Shown here: positions 8,279 to 16,571 of the stretch, piece after piece
Layout: each line of letters opens with the position of its first letter
Numbering within the stretch: the first letter of the stretch is position 1
NCBI GenBank assembly: GCA_019113165.1
Contig: DXHV01000035.1
Span: 1-41,266 of the forward strand
Direction: 5' to 3'
DNA length: 41,266 nt
From: Candidatus Desulfovibrio intestinipullorum
GTDB lineage: Bacteria > Desulfobacterota > Desulfovibrionia > Desulfovibrionales > Desulfovibrionaceae
Notes under the pieces: generated by a model
Databases searched by the model: none
What the model was told of the DNA's origin: nothing
Seen by the model: only the letters and a program-made list of their open reading frames with translations
Made by a program: the position numbers and the translations under genes

Positions 8279-8892
8279 CCACTGCCCTTTCCTTCTTTGT
8301 CACGGCCCTGCTCCTGGGCTATGCCCCGGGTCCGGACATTGTCTTTGTCATGGCCCAGTCCGCCGTCCACGGCGTGCGCGCAGGCCTTGCCACCATGACG
8401 GGCCTGGTCACCGGCCTGTGCTTCCACACGGCCCTGGTGTCCCTGGGCCTTGCCGCCCTCATCAAGGCCTCGCCCGTGGCCTTCCTGCTCATCAAGACGG
8501 CCGGCGCCCTCTACCTGCTCTACCTGGCCTGGCTCTCCTGGCGTGCCTCGGCCCTGCAGACCCACGGCGAAAGGCCGGCCTTTCCGGGATATTTTGCCCT
8601 GTACCGGCGCGGCATCATCATGAACATCACCAATCCCAAGGTGACCATGTTCTTCCTGGCCCTGCTGCCGCAGTTCTGCGATCCTGCCCGGGGCAGCATA
8701 GGCTGGCAGTGCTTTTCCCTGGGCCTCATCTTCATGCTGGCCACAGTGGTGGCCTTCTCCTCGGTCTCCGTGCTCTCGGGCCGCCTCTTTGCCCGCTTCA
8801 ACCGCACGGCAAAGGGCCAGGTCCTGCTCAACAAGGCCTGCGCCCTCATCTTTGTGACCCTGGCCGTCCTTCTGCTCGTGGCCGAGCTCTAG
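8266..8892 (+). CDS. LysE/RhtB-family amino-acid exporter
   Basis: 208-residue polytopic inner-membrane protein with the family signature GYAPGPDIVFVMAQSAVHGVRAG near the N-terminus, about six hydrophobic helices, and the middle segment NPKVTMFFLALLPQF. Family members export amino acids such as lysine, homoserine, threonine or leucine; the substrate cannot be predicted from sequence. The ATG lies inside the end of the GIY-YIG gene (13-nt overlap). Confidence 0.92.
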   Translation: MLDLTTALSFFVTALLLGYAPGPDIVFVMAQSAVHGVRAGLATMTGLVTGLCFHTALVSLGLAALIKASPVAFLLIKTAGALYLLYLAWLSWRASALQTHGERPAFPGYFALYRRGIIMNITNPKVTMFFLALLPQFCDPARGSIGWQCFSLGLIFMLATVVAFSSVSVLSGRLFARFNRTAKGQVLLNKACALIFVTLAVLLLVAEL

Positions 8893-8935
8893 GGTCGGAA
8901 CAACAGGCACCAGGATCAGACAAACCGGAGTTTTC

Positions 8936-9490
8936 ATGCCTTTCAAAAATCCCCATCACATTCCCCTGCGCGACATTCCGCCGCAGGGCAAGAGCTATGA
9001 AGTCAGCGACGTCCAGGTCTGGCAGGCCCCCCTGGAGGAATTCCACATGGACTGCCGCCTGGAGGACACGCCGCTCATGGAGCTCACCGTGCTGCCCGTG
9101 GACGAGGGCTGGCTTCTGCGCGGCAGGATTGCGGCCCGCGTCATCCTGCCCTGCATCCGCTGCACGGCCGACATCCCCGTGACCATCGACGAGCGCTTCG
9201 AGGACTACATTCAGCAGCCGGACGAGGGCGAGGCCCTTCCAGAGAACGACTTTGCCGAGGGCGACGATCATCTCCTGCTTGAACACGGGGCCCTCATGCT
9301 GGACCTTGAGGCCATTGCCTGGGAACAGTTTGCCCTGGCCCTGCCCCCCACGCCCCTGTGCCGTCCCGACTGCAGGGGCCTGTGCCCGCACTGCGGGGCC
9401 GACCTCAACAAGGGGCCCTGTTCCTGCCCGGCCGAGGAAGGCGATCCCAGGCTGGCCGTCCTGCGGGGAATCAGGATCAAAAAGGCATAG
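8936..9490 (+). CDS. yceD: YceD/DUF177 family protein
   Basis: 184 residues. The C-terminal signature CRPDCRGLCPHCGADLNKGPCSC (Cys-rich, possible metal site) and the CIRCTADI segment define the YceD (DUF177) family, which lies next to rpmF in most bacteria and is linked to 23S rRNA accumulation and ribosome assembly. GGAG is 6 nt before the ATG. It probably forms a unit with rpmF-plsX-fabH. Confidence 0.92.
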   Translation: MPFKNPHHIPLRDIPPQGKSYEVSDVQVWQAPLEEFHMDCRLEDTPLMELTVLPVDEGWLLRGRIAARVILPCIRCTADIPVTIDERFEDYIQQPDEGEALPENDFAEGDDHLLLEHGALMLDLEAIAWEQFALALPPTPLCRPDCRGLCPHCGADLNKGPCSCPAEEGDPRLAVLRGIRIKKA

Positions 9491-9530
9491 ACAGGAGATA
9501 AACTTTCTGATACAGCTACCTTCTTTGAAA

Positions 9531-9566
9531 ACGCCCCGAACACCGGGGCGTATTGACTTGCGTCTT
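9531..9566 (+). terminator. Hairpin between yceD and rpmF
   Basis: An 8-bp perfect stem, ACGCCCCG (9531-9538) with CGGGGCGT (9544-9551), is followed by ATTGACTTGCGTCTTTT. This may be a weak terminator or attenuator. TTGACA at 9567-9572 resembles a -35 box, but no good -10 box is present at the correct spacing. Confidence 0.45.
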
Positions 9567-9649
9567 TTGACAAGCTGCCTCGTGCCGCTTCAGGGCTCCT
9601 GAGGCCCCCAACCGGCACCTGGAATATATTTTCTCAAGGAGACAATCCC

Positions 9650-9853
9650 ATGGCTGTTCAGCAAAACAAAAAGTCCCGTTCCCGCAAGGGTATGCGTCGT
9701 TCCCACGACCGCGTTGCCACTCCTACCGTGATCTTCTGCTCCTGCGGCGCCCCCACTGTGCCCCACAGCGTGTGCCCGAGCTGCAAGACCTACAACGGTC
9801 ACAAGATGCCCGAAGAATACGAGGGTCTGAAGACCGTTCTCGGCGTCAACTAG
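9650..9853 (+). CDS. rpmF: 50S ribosomal protein L32
   Basis: 67 residues, MAVQQNKKSRSRKGMRRSHD, the standard L32 N-terminus, followed by a zinc-ribbon-like segment. Cysteines are at 30, 32, 42 and 45; the usual arrangement is C-x2-C-x9-C-x2-C, so the first Cys is shifted one place (Phe at the expected site). Binds 23S rRNA in the large subunit. AAGGAG precedes the ATG. Its placement between yceD and plsX is classical. Confidence 0.96.
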   Translation: MAVQQNKKSRSRKGMRRSHDRVATPTVIFCSCGAPTVPHSVCPSCKTYNGHKMPEEYEGLKTVLGVN

Positions 9854-9876
9854 TCAGCCAGCGAATTTTCAGGATC

Positions 9877-9892
9877 AGGGGGGCCTCCCCCT
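9877..9892. other. Short stem-loop after rpmF
   Basis: A 6-bp GC stem, AGGGGG (9877-9882) with CCCCCT (9887-9892), lies 24 bp after rpmF with no T tract. The rest of the 278-bp gap before plsX holds a second inverted repeat (AACAAAG 10006-10012 / CTTTGTT 10021-10027) and a GAAGAAGCCC/GGGCTTTTCTTC hairpin near 10070-10092. No clear promoter is seen. Confidence 0.35.
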
Positions 9893-10131
9893 TGTCCTCT
9901 CTCTGCCACAGGGCCCCAAGGCGGTGACAGACAGTATCAGGGCCGGGACAAGCTTTGTCCTCTCTGTCACCTCTGGCAGACCTCTATCGCCCTCATTTCC
10001 TGCCAAACAAAGTGTCTGGCCTTTGTTCACGAAGGCGGACACGCAGCTTTAGTGCTTGCGTGAGAGCCTGAAGAAGCCCCGGGCTTTTCTTCGGGAAGGA
10101 TCGCACAGCCTCTCTGGTCGGAGCACACCAC

Positions 10132-11166
10132 ATGAGCGAGCGCCCCATCATTGCAGTAGACGCCATGGGCGGTGATTTTGGCCCTTCAGTCCTCATTCCC
10201 GGAGCCCTGGAGGCCTCGCGGACTGACGATCTGAAAGTGCTGCTTGTCGGTGACACGGAACGTATCAAGGCCGTTCTGGCGACAACGGACACGAAGGGGG
10301 CCGACTACGACATTGTCCAGGCGGACGAAGTGGTCCTCATGAATGAGCGTCCGGCCGATGTTCTGCGCCGCAAGAAAAAGTCATCCATTCAGATTGGCTG
10401 CAACCTTGTCCGCGAAAAGGCTGCCGATGCCGTGGTCAGTGCGGGGCATTCCGGCGCTGCCGTGGCCTGCGGCATGTTTACCATCGGTCGACTCCACGGC
10501 GTGGAGCGTCCGGCCCTGTGCACCATTCTGCCCACGGAAAAGACGCCCGTGGTGCTGCTTGATGCCGGAGCCAATGTGGACTGCCGCCCCTACCATCTCT
10601 TCCAGTTCGGCCTCATGGGCGATGCCTTTGCCCGGGACATTCTCAACTACGAGTCGCCCAGGGTGAGCATCCTGTCCATCGGCGAGGAGGAAGGCAAGGG
10701 CAACTCCCAGGTCAAGGAAGCCTACGAGCTTCTGAAGATGGCCAAGAACCTCAACTTCGTGGGCAATGCCGAAGGCCGGGATATTTACACGGGCGACAAG
10801 GATGTCGTAGTCTGCGATGGCTTTGTGGGCAATATCGTGGTCAAGACAAGCGAAGGCCTGGCCATGTCCCTGACCAACATGCTCAAGAAGGTCTTCATGT
10901 CCGGGGCACTGCCCATGCTCGGAGCGCTGCTGGCCAAGGGCGCCTTCAAGAAGTTCCGCCGCACCATCGACTATGCCGAATACGGGGGCGCGCCCCTGCT
11001 CGGCCTGAAGAACCTGGCCATTGTCTGCCATGGCCGCTCCAATTCCCTGGCCATTACCAACGCCGTCCGCATGGCCGGTACCTTTGTCCGCAAGCAGACG
11101 GTCTCCAAGCTGGCCGAAACCATTCTGGCCAACGAGGAACTGACCCGGTTCTCGCGTGCCCTCTAG
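10132..11166 (+). CDS. plsX: Phosphate acyltransferase PlsX
   Basis: Converts acyl-ACP plus phosphate to acyl-phosphate, the acyl donor for PlsY in phospholipid synthesis. The 344-residue protein begins with the family hallmark IIAVDAMGGDFGP and contains ALVSAGHSGA-like VVSAGHSGAAVACGMF, LLDAGANVDCRP, SIGEEEGKGN and VVCDGFVGNIVVKTSEG. Length is normal. It lies between rpmF and fabH, the usual order. Confidence 0.96.
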   Translation: MSERPIIAVDAMGGDFGPSVLIPGALEASRTDDLKVLLVGDTERIKAVLATTDTKGADYDIVQADEVVLMNERPADVLRRKKKSSIQIGCNLVREKAADAVVSAGHSGAAVACGMFTIGRLHGVERPALCTILPTEKTPVVLLDAGANVDCRPYHLFQFGLMGDAFARDILNYESPRVSILSIGEEEGKGNSQVKEAYELLKMAKNLNFVGNAEGRDIYTGDKDVVVCDGFVGNIVVKTSEGLAMSLTNMLKKVFMSGALPMLGALLAKGAFKKFRRTIDYAEYGGAPLLGLKNLAIVCHGRSNSLAITNAVRMAGTFVRKQTVSKLAETILANEELTRFSRAL

Positions 11167-11201
11167 TCCTGCAAGGCCTTCGGGACAGAACAGACGGGCG
11201 T

Positions 11202-11219
11202 TTGCGGACACGTCCGCAA
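11202..11219. repeat. Inverted repeat in plsX-fabH gap
   Basis: TTGCGGACACGTCCGCAA: two perfect 8-bp arms with a 2-bp spacer, 36 bp after plsX. It has no T tract, so it is more like an operator or an mRNA stem than a terminator. Confidence 0.45.
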
Positions 11220-11288
11220 GCAGTCCGGGAAAAGGCTCAGGGCCAGTCCCTGGAATAGTGCCAACGGGGGGTCCCTCCCGCGAAACCA

Positions 11289-11302
11289 CGCACATATGTG
11301 CG
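11289..11302. promoter_or_regulatory. Perfect palindrome upstream of fabH
   Basis: CGCACATATGTGCG is a 14-bp perfect palindrome ending 25 bp before the fabH start. It is a candidate binding site for a dimeric regulator. No known fatty-acid regulator site (FapR, FabR, FadR) was matched. Confidence 0.35.
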
Positions 11303-11327
11303 AGGACGTTCATTGCCGGAAACATTC

Positions 11328-12311
11328 ATGACCGAACTGTATCTCCACTCCTTCGCGCTGCACACTCCAAAGACAGTCCTCTCCAACGATGACCTGACCC
11401 GCGTCGTGGATACGAGCGACGAATGGATTCGCACCCGTACGGGCATCAGCTTCCGCCACAAGGCCGAGGCTGGCGAAAATGCCTCGGACCTCGGAACCCA
11501 GGCTGCGCTCAAGGCTCTGGAAAGGGCCAATGTCTCTGCCGCGGATCTGACCCATGTCATTGTGGCCACGGGCACGCCGGACAACCTCAGTCCTTCCGTG
11601 GCCTGCATAGTGGCTGCCAATGTGGGAGCAGGTCATGTCATGGCCTTCGACATCTCGGCAGCCTGCACGGGCTTTATCTACGGCCTGTCCGTGTGCCGGG
11701 CCTTCCTGCAGGCCGATCCGTCCGCCAGGATCCTCTTTGTGTGCACGGAGACCCTGACCCGCCGCGTCAACTGGGAGGACCGCACCACCTGCGTGCTCTT
11801 CGGTGACGGTGCCGGTGCCATGGTTATCAGCGCCGAGGAAGAGGGAGCCCTGGCCCGCCTGGAAGACGTGGTCTGCCTGAGCGACGGTCATGCCAGGGAT
11901 CTCATCATTGTGGGCGGCGGCACGAGCTGCGCCTACAAAAAGGGCGATCCCGTGGACGAATGCTTCTTCATCCGCATGAACGGCCGCGAGACCTACAAGT
12001 ATGCCGTCCGCAACATGACGAGCATCTGCAAGGACCTGCTGGCCCGCAACAACTACGAGATCGGGGATGTGGCCCTGCTTGTTGCCCATCAGGCCAACAT
12101 CCGCATCGTGGAGGCCGTGGGCGAGCGCCTGGGCATTTCCACGGATCACGTGTTCACCAATCTGGCCAATTACGGCAATACCTCTTCTGCCTCCATTCCC
12201 ATTGCCCTGTCCGAAGCCCTGGACAAGGGCTGTCTTGCCAGGGGCGATCTTGTGCTCACCACGGCCTTCGGCTCCGGCCTGACCTGGGGTGGTGCGCTCA
12301 TCCGCTTCTAG
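11328..12311 (+). CDS. fabH: 3-oxoacyl-ACP synthase III (KAS III)
   Basis: Starts fatty-acid synthesis by condensing acetyl-CoA with malonyl-ACP. The 327-residue thiolase-fold enzyme has the catalytic triad Cys113 (DISAACTGFIYG), His254 (VAHQANIRI) and Asn284 (NYGNTSSAS). The frame is open from 11298, but the ATG at 11328 gives the normal family start (TELYLHSFALHTPKTVLSN). The ribosome site is weak. The gene follows plsX; no fabD lies between it and fabG. Confidence 0.95.
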   Translation: MTELYLHSFALHTPKTVLSNDDLTRVVDTSDEWIRTRTGISFRHKAEAGENASDLGTQAALKALERANVSAADLTHVIVATGTPDNLSPSVACIVAANVGAGHVMAFDISAACTGFIYGLSVCRAFLQADPSARILFVCTETLTRRVNWEDRTTCVLFGDGAGAMVISAEEEGALARLEDVVCLSDGHARDLIIVGGGTSCAYKKGDPVDECFFIRMNGRETYKYAVRNMTSICKDLLARNNYEIGDVALLVAHQANIRIVEAVGERLGISTDHVFTNLANYGNTSSASIPIALSEALDKGCLARGDLVLTTAFGSGLTWGGALIRF

Positions 12312-12459
12312 AAGTGCCTCTTTCCCGGCAAGGGACATGCTCCTGCATCCCGGGGCAGCCCCTTGAAGGAAGCCATTTTTTCGCTGGTAGCGTGACGGCG
12401 GTTCCCGTATCGGCACAAGTTCCTGTCTCTCAAGCCGGATCCGCCCCCAAGGATACGAT

Positions 12460-13221
12460 ATGACTCTTGCAACTACTCTTTCTCCCACGGCGCCCACAGC
12501 CGTTGTCACCGGCGGCTCCCGCGGCATTGGCCGTGCCATTGCCCTGGCCCTGGCCCGCGACGGCTATCAGGTGCTGCTCACCTATGTGAGCCGCCCCGAA
12601 CAGGCTGCCGGGGTCGTTGAGGAAATCACGGCCCAGGGCGGGTCTGCAGCAAGCGTGTGCCTCAACGTGGGCGACAGCGAGGCCGTGCAGGCCTTCTTCC
12701 GCGAACAGGTCAAGGATCACGTCAATCTGGCCTGCCTTGTGAACAATGCGGGCATTACCAGGGACGGGTTCCTTGTCCGCATGAAGGACGAGGACTTTGA
12801 CGCGGTGCTCTCCGTCAACCTGCGCGGCGTCTTTGTCTGCACCAGGGAAGCGGCCCGCATCATGAGCAAGAACCGCACCGGCTGCATCATCAACATTTCT
12901 TCCGTTGTCGGTCAGATGGGCAACGCCGGCCAGGCGAACTACTGCGCGGCCAAGGCCGGCATCATCGGCCTGACCAAATCCAATGCCAAGGAACTGGCTG
13001 CCCGCGGCATCCGCGTGAACGCCGTGGCCCCCGGTTTCATCGAAACGGAAATGACCGCCGTCCTCCCCGAGGAACAGCGCAAGCTCTATACCGAAGCCAT
13101 TCCGCTCAAACGTCTGGGCACAGCCGAGGACGTCGCTGACGCCGTGGCCTTCCTGGCCTCTCCCAGGGCAGCCTACATCACCGGGCAGGTCCTGGCCGTC
13201 AACGGCGGTATGTATTGCTAA
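12460..13221 (+). CDS. fabG: 3-oxoacyl-ACP reductase
   Basis: NADPH-dependent reduction of 3-oxoacyl-ACP in the elongation cycle. The 253-residue short-chain dehydrogenase has the cofactor motif TGGSRGIG (17-24), NNAG, and the catalytic pair Tyr161/Lys165 in YCAAKAG, plus the C-terminal YITGQVLAVNGGMYC. The first about 12 residues (TLATTLSPTAPT) are a short extension. AAGGAT precedes the ATG by 6 nt. Context with fabH, acpP and fabF identifies it as FabG rather than a generic SDR. Confidence 0.94.
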   Translation: MTLATTLSPTAPTAVVTGGSRGIGRAIALALARDGYQVLLTYVSRPEQAAGVVEEITAQGGSAASVCLNVGDSEAVQAFFREQVKDHVNLACLVNNAGITRDGFLVRMKDEDFDAVLSVNLRGVFVCTREAARIMSKNRTGCIINISSVVGQMGNAGQANYCAAKAGIIGLTKSNAKELAARGIRVNAVAPGFIETEMTAVLPEEQRKLYTEAIPLKRLGTAEDVADAVAFLASPRAAYITGQVLAVNGGMYC

Positions 13222-13224
13222 ATC

Positions 13225-13244
13225 TTCAGAACAACTGTTCTGAA
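13225..13244. promoter_or_regulatory. 20-bp palindrome between fabG and acpP
   Basis: TTCAGAACAACTGTTCTGAA: perfect 9-bp arms with a 2-bp spacer, beginning 3 bp after the fabG stop. There is no T tract after it. The core GAAC-N4-GTTC resembles the Gram-positive LexA box, probably coincidentally. It may be an operator or an mRNA-processing hairpin that raises acpP expression. Confidence 0.45.
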
Positions 13245-13279
13245 ATCCAAACCAACTTAGAAGATACCTGGAGGAAATC

Positions 13280-13516
13280 ATGTCCGACGTTGCCAACAAG
13301 GTTACCAAAATCATCGTTGACCAGCTTGGTGTTACCCCTGACGAAGTGAAGCCCGAAGCTTCCTTTGTCGAAGATCTTGGCGCCGACTCCCTGGACCTGA
13401 CTGAACTCATCATGGCCATGGAAGAAGAATTCGACATCGAAATCGCCGATGACGACGCCCAGAAGATCCAGAAGGTCCAGGACGCCATCAGCTACATCGA
13501 AAACAAGAAGGGATAA
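13280..13516 (+). CDS. acpP: Acyl carrier protein
   Basis: 78 residues, strongly acidic. Ser37 in the [12 protein letters not shown] motif is the 4'-phosphopantetheine attachment site, so the product carries growing acyl chains. A strong TGGAGGAA ribosome site lies before the ATG, as expected for an abundant protein. It is flanked by a palindrome upstream and a terminator downstream, suggesting it can be expressed as a separate short transcript. Confidence 0.97.
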   Translation: MSDVANKVTKIIVDQLGVTPDEVKPEASFVEDLGADSLDLTELIMAMEEEFDIEIADDDAQKIQKVQDAISYIENKKG

Positions 13517-13546
13517 CCAACCCAATCTTCTCTCTTTTTTCACGAC

Positions 13547-13577
13547 GAGGGGCAGGAAAATCCAGCCCCTCCTTTTT
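13547..13577 (+). terminator. Intrinsic terminator between acpP and fabF
   Basis: The stem GAGGGGC (13547-13553) with GCCCCTC (13565-13571) carries an inner GG/CC extension and is followed by CTTTTT. It probably reduces read-through to fabF relative to acpP. Confidence 0.75.
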
Positions 13578-13615
13578 CCGTTTTTTGGGAACCTCATACT
13601 CAAGCAGGAGAAGTA

Positions 13616-14863
13616 ATGGAACGCCCTCGCGTAGTCATCACCGGTCTTGCCGGTCTCACCCCCCTCGGCCTGGACATGGCCACTACCTGGAAGCGTTTGA
13701 TCGCAAGTGAATCCGGTCTTGGTCCCATCACGCTCTTCGACGCTTCCAGCTACGACTCCAAGGTGGCTGGCGAGGTCAAGGACTTCGATCCCACGGCCTA
13801 CGTCTCTGCCAAGCAGGCGCGCCACATGGACCGCTTCACACAGTTTGCCGCAGCGGCAAGCAGCATGCTGTTTGAAGACGCCGGCTTCACGGTCACGCCG
13901 GACAACGAGCACACCACCGCTGTCATCATGGGTGTGGGGCTGGGCGGCCTCAGAACCATTGAAATCTACAATGAGAAACTGCTCAAGTCCGGACCGAGCA
14001 AGATTTCGCCCTTCATGATCCCCATGCTCATCTCCAACATGGGTCCCGGCGAAATCGGCATCAAGCACGGCATCAAGGGTCCCAATCTGGTCACCACCTC
14101 GGCCTGCGCCTCGGCCAGCCATGCCCTGGGGACTGCCTACTCGGAAATCGTGCTGGGCCGCGTGCGCGCCTGCATTTCCGGCGGTGTCGAAGCCACAGTC
14201 ACTCCTCTGGGCGTTGCCGGCTTCACGGCACTCAAGGCCCTGTCCACCCACTTCAACGACAATCCCACCCAGGCATCCAGGCCTTTTGACGCCGATCGCG
14301 ACGGCTTTGTCATCGGCGAAGGCTGCGGCCTGCTCCTGCTTGAACGCCTTGAGGACGCAAAAGAGCGCGGCGCCAAGATCTACGCCGAAATCGTGGGCTA
14401 CGGTGCCTCCTGTGACGCCTACCACATGACGGCTCCCGATCCCGAAGGCACGGGCATGGAATGGGCCATGCGCAATGCCCTCAGGGACGCGGGCCTTGCT
14501 CCCGAAGCCATCACTCACATCAATGCCCACGCCACCTCCACCAAGCAGGGCGACGTCATTGAAACCCGCGCCATGAAGAAGGTCTTTGGCGACCACGCCA
14601 AGAACCTGCACATCTCGGCCACCAAGTCCATGACCGGCCACCTGCTCGGCGCAGCCGGCGGCATAGAGGCCTGCTTCACGGCCCTGGCCCTCAAGGAAGA
14701 GATTGTGCCGCCCACCATCAATCTCTCCAATCCCGATCCCGAGTGCGATCTCGATTACACGGCCAACACGGCCCGGAACGTGGCCTGCGAATACGCCCTG
14801 TGCAACTCCTTCGGCTTTGGCGGCACCAATGCCACCATCGTGCTGAAGAAGTGGACCGACTAG
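13616..14863 (+). CDS. fabF: 3-oxoacyl-ACP synthase II (KAS II)
   Basis: Elongating condensing enzyme. The 415-residue protein has the Cys-His-His triad: Cys164 (TTSACASASHALG), His305 (NAHATSTKQGD) and His342 (KSMTGHLLGAAGG), and the C-terminal NSFGFGGTNATIV. AGGAG precedes the ATG. Normal length and classical position after acpP. Confidence 0.97.
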   Translation: MERPRVVITGLAGLTPLGLDMATTWKRLIASESGLGPITLFDASSYDSKVAGEVKDFDPTAYVSAKQARHMDRFTQFAAAASSMLFEDAGFTVTPDNEHTTAVIMGVGLGGLRTIEIYNEKLLKSGPSKISPFMIPMLISNMGPGEIGIKHGIKGPNLVTTSACASASHALGTAYSEIVLGRVRACISGGVEATVTPLGVAGFTALKALSTHFNDNPTQASRPFDADRDGFVIGEGCGLLLLERLEDAKERGAKIYAEIVGYGASCDAYHMTAPDPEGTGMEWAMRNALRDAGLAPEAITHINAHATSTKQGDVIETRAMKKVFGDHAKNLHISATKSMTGHLLGAAGGIEACFTALALKEEIVPPTINLSNPDPECDLDYTANTARNVACEYALCNSFGFGGTNATIVLKKWTD

Positions 14864-14887
14864 CCTGAAACATCAGTTATCACGGGA

Positions 14888-14946
14888 AGAACTGTTCACC
14901 TCCTCCCGGTCGCAGTGCCGGGATCTGTGCGAACGGTTCTTTTTTT
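14888..14946 (+). terminator. Intrinsic terminator between fabF and glyA
   Basis: AGAACTGTTC (14888-14897) pairs with GAACGGTTCT (14931-14940) through two G-U pairs; an inner CCCGG/CCGGG stem lies between; the hairpin ends in a run of T (14939-14946). glyA therefore probably depends on read-through or its own promoter, which I could not identify. Confidence 0.7.
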
Positions 14947-15024
14947 CACGGACGCTTCGTCGCGCCCTGCCCCGACCTCTTGCCGCCAGAACAACCCGGC
15001 GCCTGTTTTGTGGAGTGTACGCAA

Positions 15025-16263
15025 ATGGACGAAATCTTTCTGCAGGATCTGGAACTTGCCAGAGCCATTGCCCTGGAGAGCGAACGCCAGGTGAGCAAGC
15101 TTGAGCTCATTGCCTCCGAAAACTTTACCTCTCCTGCGGTCCGCCAGGCCCAGGGCAGCTGCCTGACCCACAAGTATGCCGAAGGCTATCCGGGACACCG
15201 CTACTACGGCGGCTGCGAATACGTGGATCTGGCCGAAAACCTGGCCATTGACAGGGCAAAGCAGCTCTTTGGCGCCGAATACGCCAACGTGCAGCCCCAT
15301 TCCGGTTCCCAGGCCAACATGGCTGCCTACTTTGCCTTCATCAAGCCCGGGGACACCATTCTCGGCATGAACCTGTCCCACGGCGGCCACCTCACCCACG
15401 GCTCGCCAGTGAACTTCTCCGGCAAGTTCTTCAAGGTGGAATCCTACGGCGTGGACAGGGAAACAGGCCGCATCAACTACGACGAGCTCGCGGACGTGGC
15501 CAGAAAGTGCCATCCTGCCCTGATCGTGGCCGGCGCCTCCGCCTACCCGCGCCTCATCGACTTTGCCCGCATGCGCGCCATTGCCGATGAAGTGGGCGCC
15601 AAGCTCATGGTGGACATGGCTCACATTGCCGGCCTTGTGGCTGCTGGCCTGCATCCGTCTCCTGTGCCCCATGCCCATGTGACCACAACCACCACCCACA
15701 AGACCCTGCGCGGTCCGAGAGGCGGCATGATCCTCTCCACGGCCGACATGGGCAAGACCATCAACAGCCAGATCTTCCCCGGCATCCAGGGCGGTCCCCT
15801 CATGCACGTCATCGCTGCCAAGGCCGTGGCCTTTGGCGAAGCCCTGCGTCCAGCCTTCAAGACGTATGCCGCCCAGGTCATCAAAAACGCCGCCGTGCTG
15901 GCCGGCGTTCTCATGGACAACGGCTTCAGCCTGGTGAGCGGCGGCACGGACAACCACCTCATGCTCGTGGATCTGAGCAACAAGGACTACACGGGCAAGG
16001 ACGCCGAACACGCCCTGGACGACGCCGGCATCACCGTGAACAAGAACACCGTGCCCTTCGAGACCCGCTCGCCCTTCGTGACCAGCGGCATCCGTATCGG
16101 CACCGCCGCCCTGACCACCAGGGGCCTCAGGGAAGACGACATGCGTATCGTGGGCGGCTTCATCTGCAAGGTGCTCAACAACATCAACGATACGGCCTTC
16201 ATTGCCCAGACCCGCAGGGAAGTAGAAGACTTTGCCAGAAGCTTCCCCATCTTCACCTGGTAG
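15025..16263 (+). CDS. glyA: Serine hydroxymethyltransferase
   Basis: PLP enzyme that interconverts serine and glycine and loads one-carbon units onto tetrahydrofolate. The 412-residue protein shows [36 protein letters not shown] and the PLP lysine Lys226 in [14 protein letters not shown]. The frame is open to 14980, but the ATG at 15025 has GGAG and begins the typical [12 protein letters not shown]. It ends 308 bp before the giant NTPase gene. Confidence 0.97.
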   Translation: MDEIFLQDLELARAIALESERQVSKLELIASENFTSPAVRQAQGSCLTHKYAEGYPGHRYYGGCEYVDLAENLAIDRAKQLFGAEYANVQPHSGSQANMAAYFAFIKPGDTILGMNLSHGGHLTHGSPVNFSGKFFKVESYGVDRETGRINYDELADVARKCHPALIVAGASAYPRLIDFARMRAIADEVGAKLMVDMAHIAGLVAAGLHPSPVPHAHVTTTTTHKTLRGPRGGMILSTADMGKTINSQIFPGIQGGPLMHVIAAKAVAFGEALRPAFKTYAAQVIKNAAVLAGVLMDNGFSLVSGGTDNHLMLVDLSNKDYTGKDAEHALDDAGITVNKNTVPFETRSPFVTSGIRIGTAALTTRGLREDDMRIVGGFICKVLNNINDTAFIAQTRREVEDFARSFPIFTW

Positions 16264-16294
16264 CAGGCCGCACCATTCAGACAGAATTTTCAGC

Positions 16295-16331
16295 AAAAGG
16301 CCCTGAAGGCATGTTCCTTCGGGGCCTTTTT
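16295..16331 (+). terminator. Intrinsic terminator after glyA
   Basis: AAAAGGCCCTGAAGG (16295-16309) pairs with CCTTCGGGGCCTTTT (from 16316), followed by further T. It isolates the downstream two-gene cassette from glyA. The remaining 240 bp up to 16571 has no gene and no clear promoter, but does hold a strong ribosome site (AAGGAGG, 16527-16533) that is out of frame with the next gene. Confidence 0.85.
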
Positions 16332-16571
16332 CTGTGCCCCCTGTTCTGCTCCCGTTCAGCTCCCGTTCATGGATGTCCGGGGTTTCCTGCCACATCAGAC
16401 CAGGGCATTGAGAAGGAGCCCTTTGTGTACTACAAGGGAAAGAAGCCATGAAGCCCACAGGCCCAGGGGCCCAAAGTCTCAGGGCCAACGTCCCGGATGC
16501 ACCGTCCCAACTCAAGACAGCAGGATAAGGAGGCAGCGTGTTTGTCCCTGCCGGGGCCGCGCTGAACAGAC

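Noticed and set aside
13225..13244. LexA (SOS) box before acpP
   Set aside because: The GAAC-N4-GTTC core matches the Gram-positive consensus, but the host appears Gram-negative and the gene is not an SOS gene.
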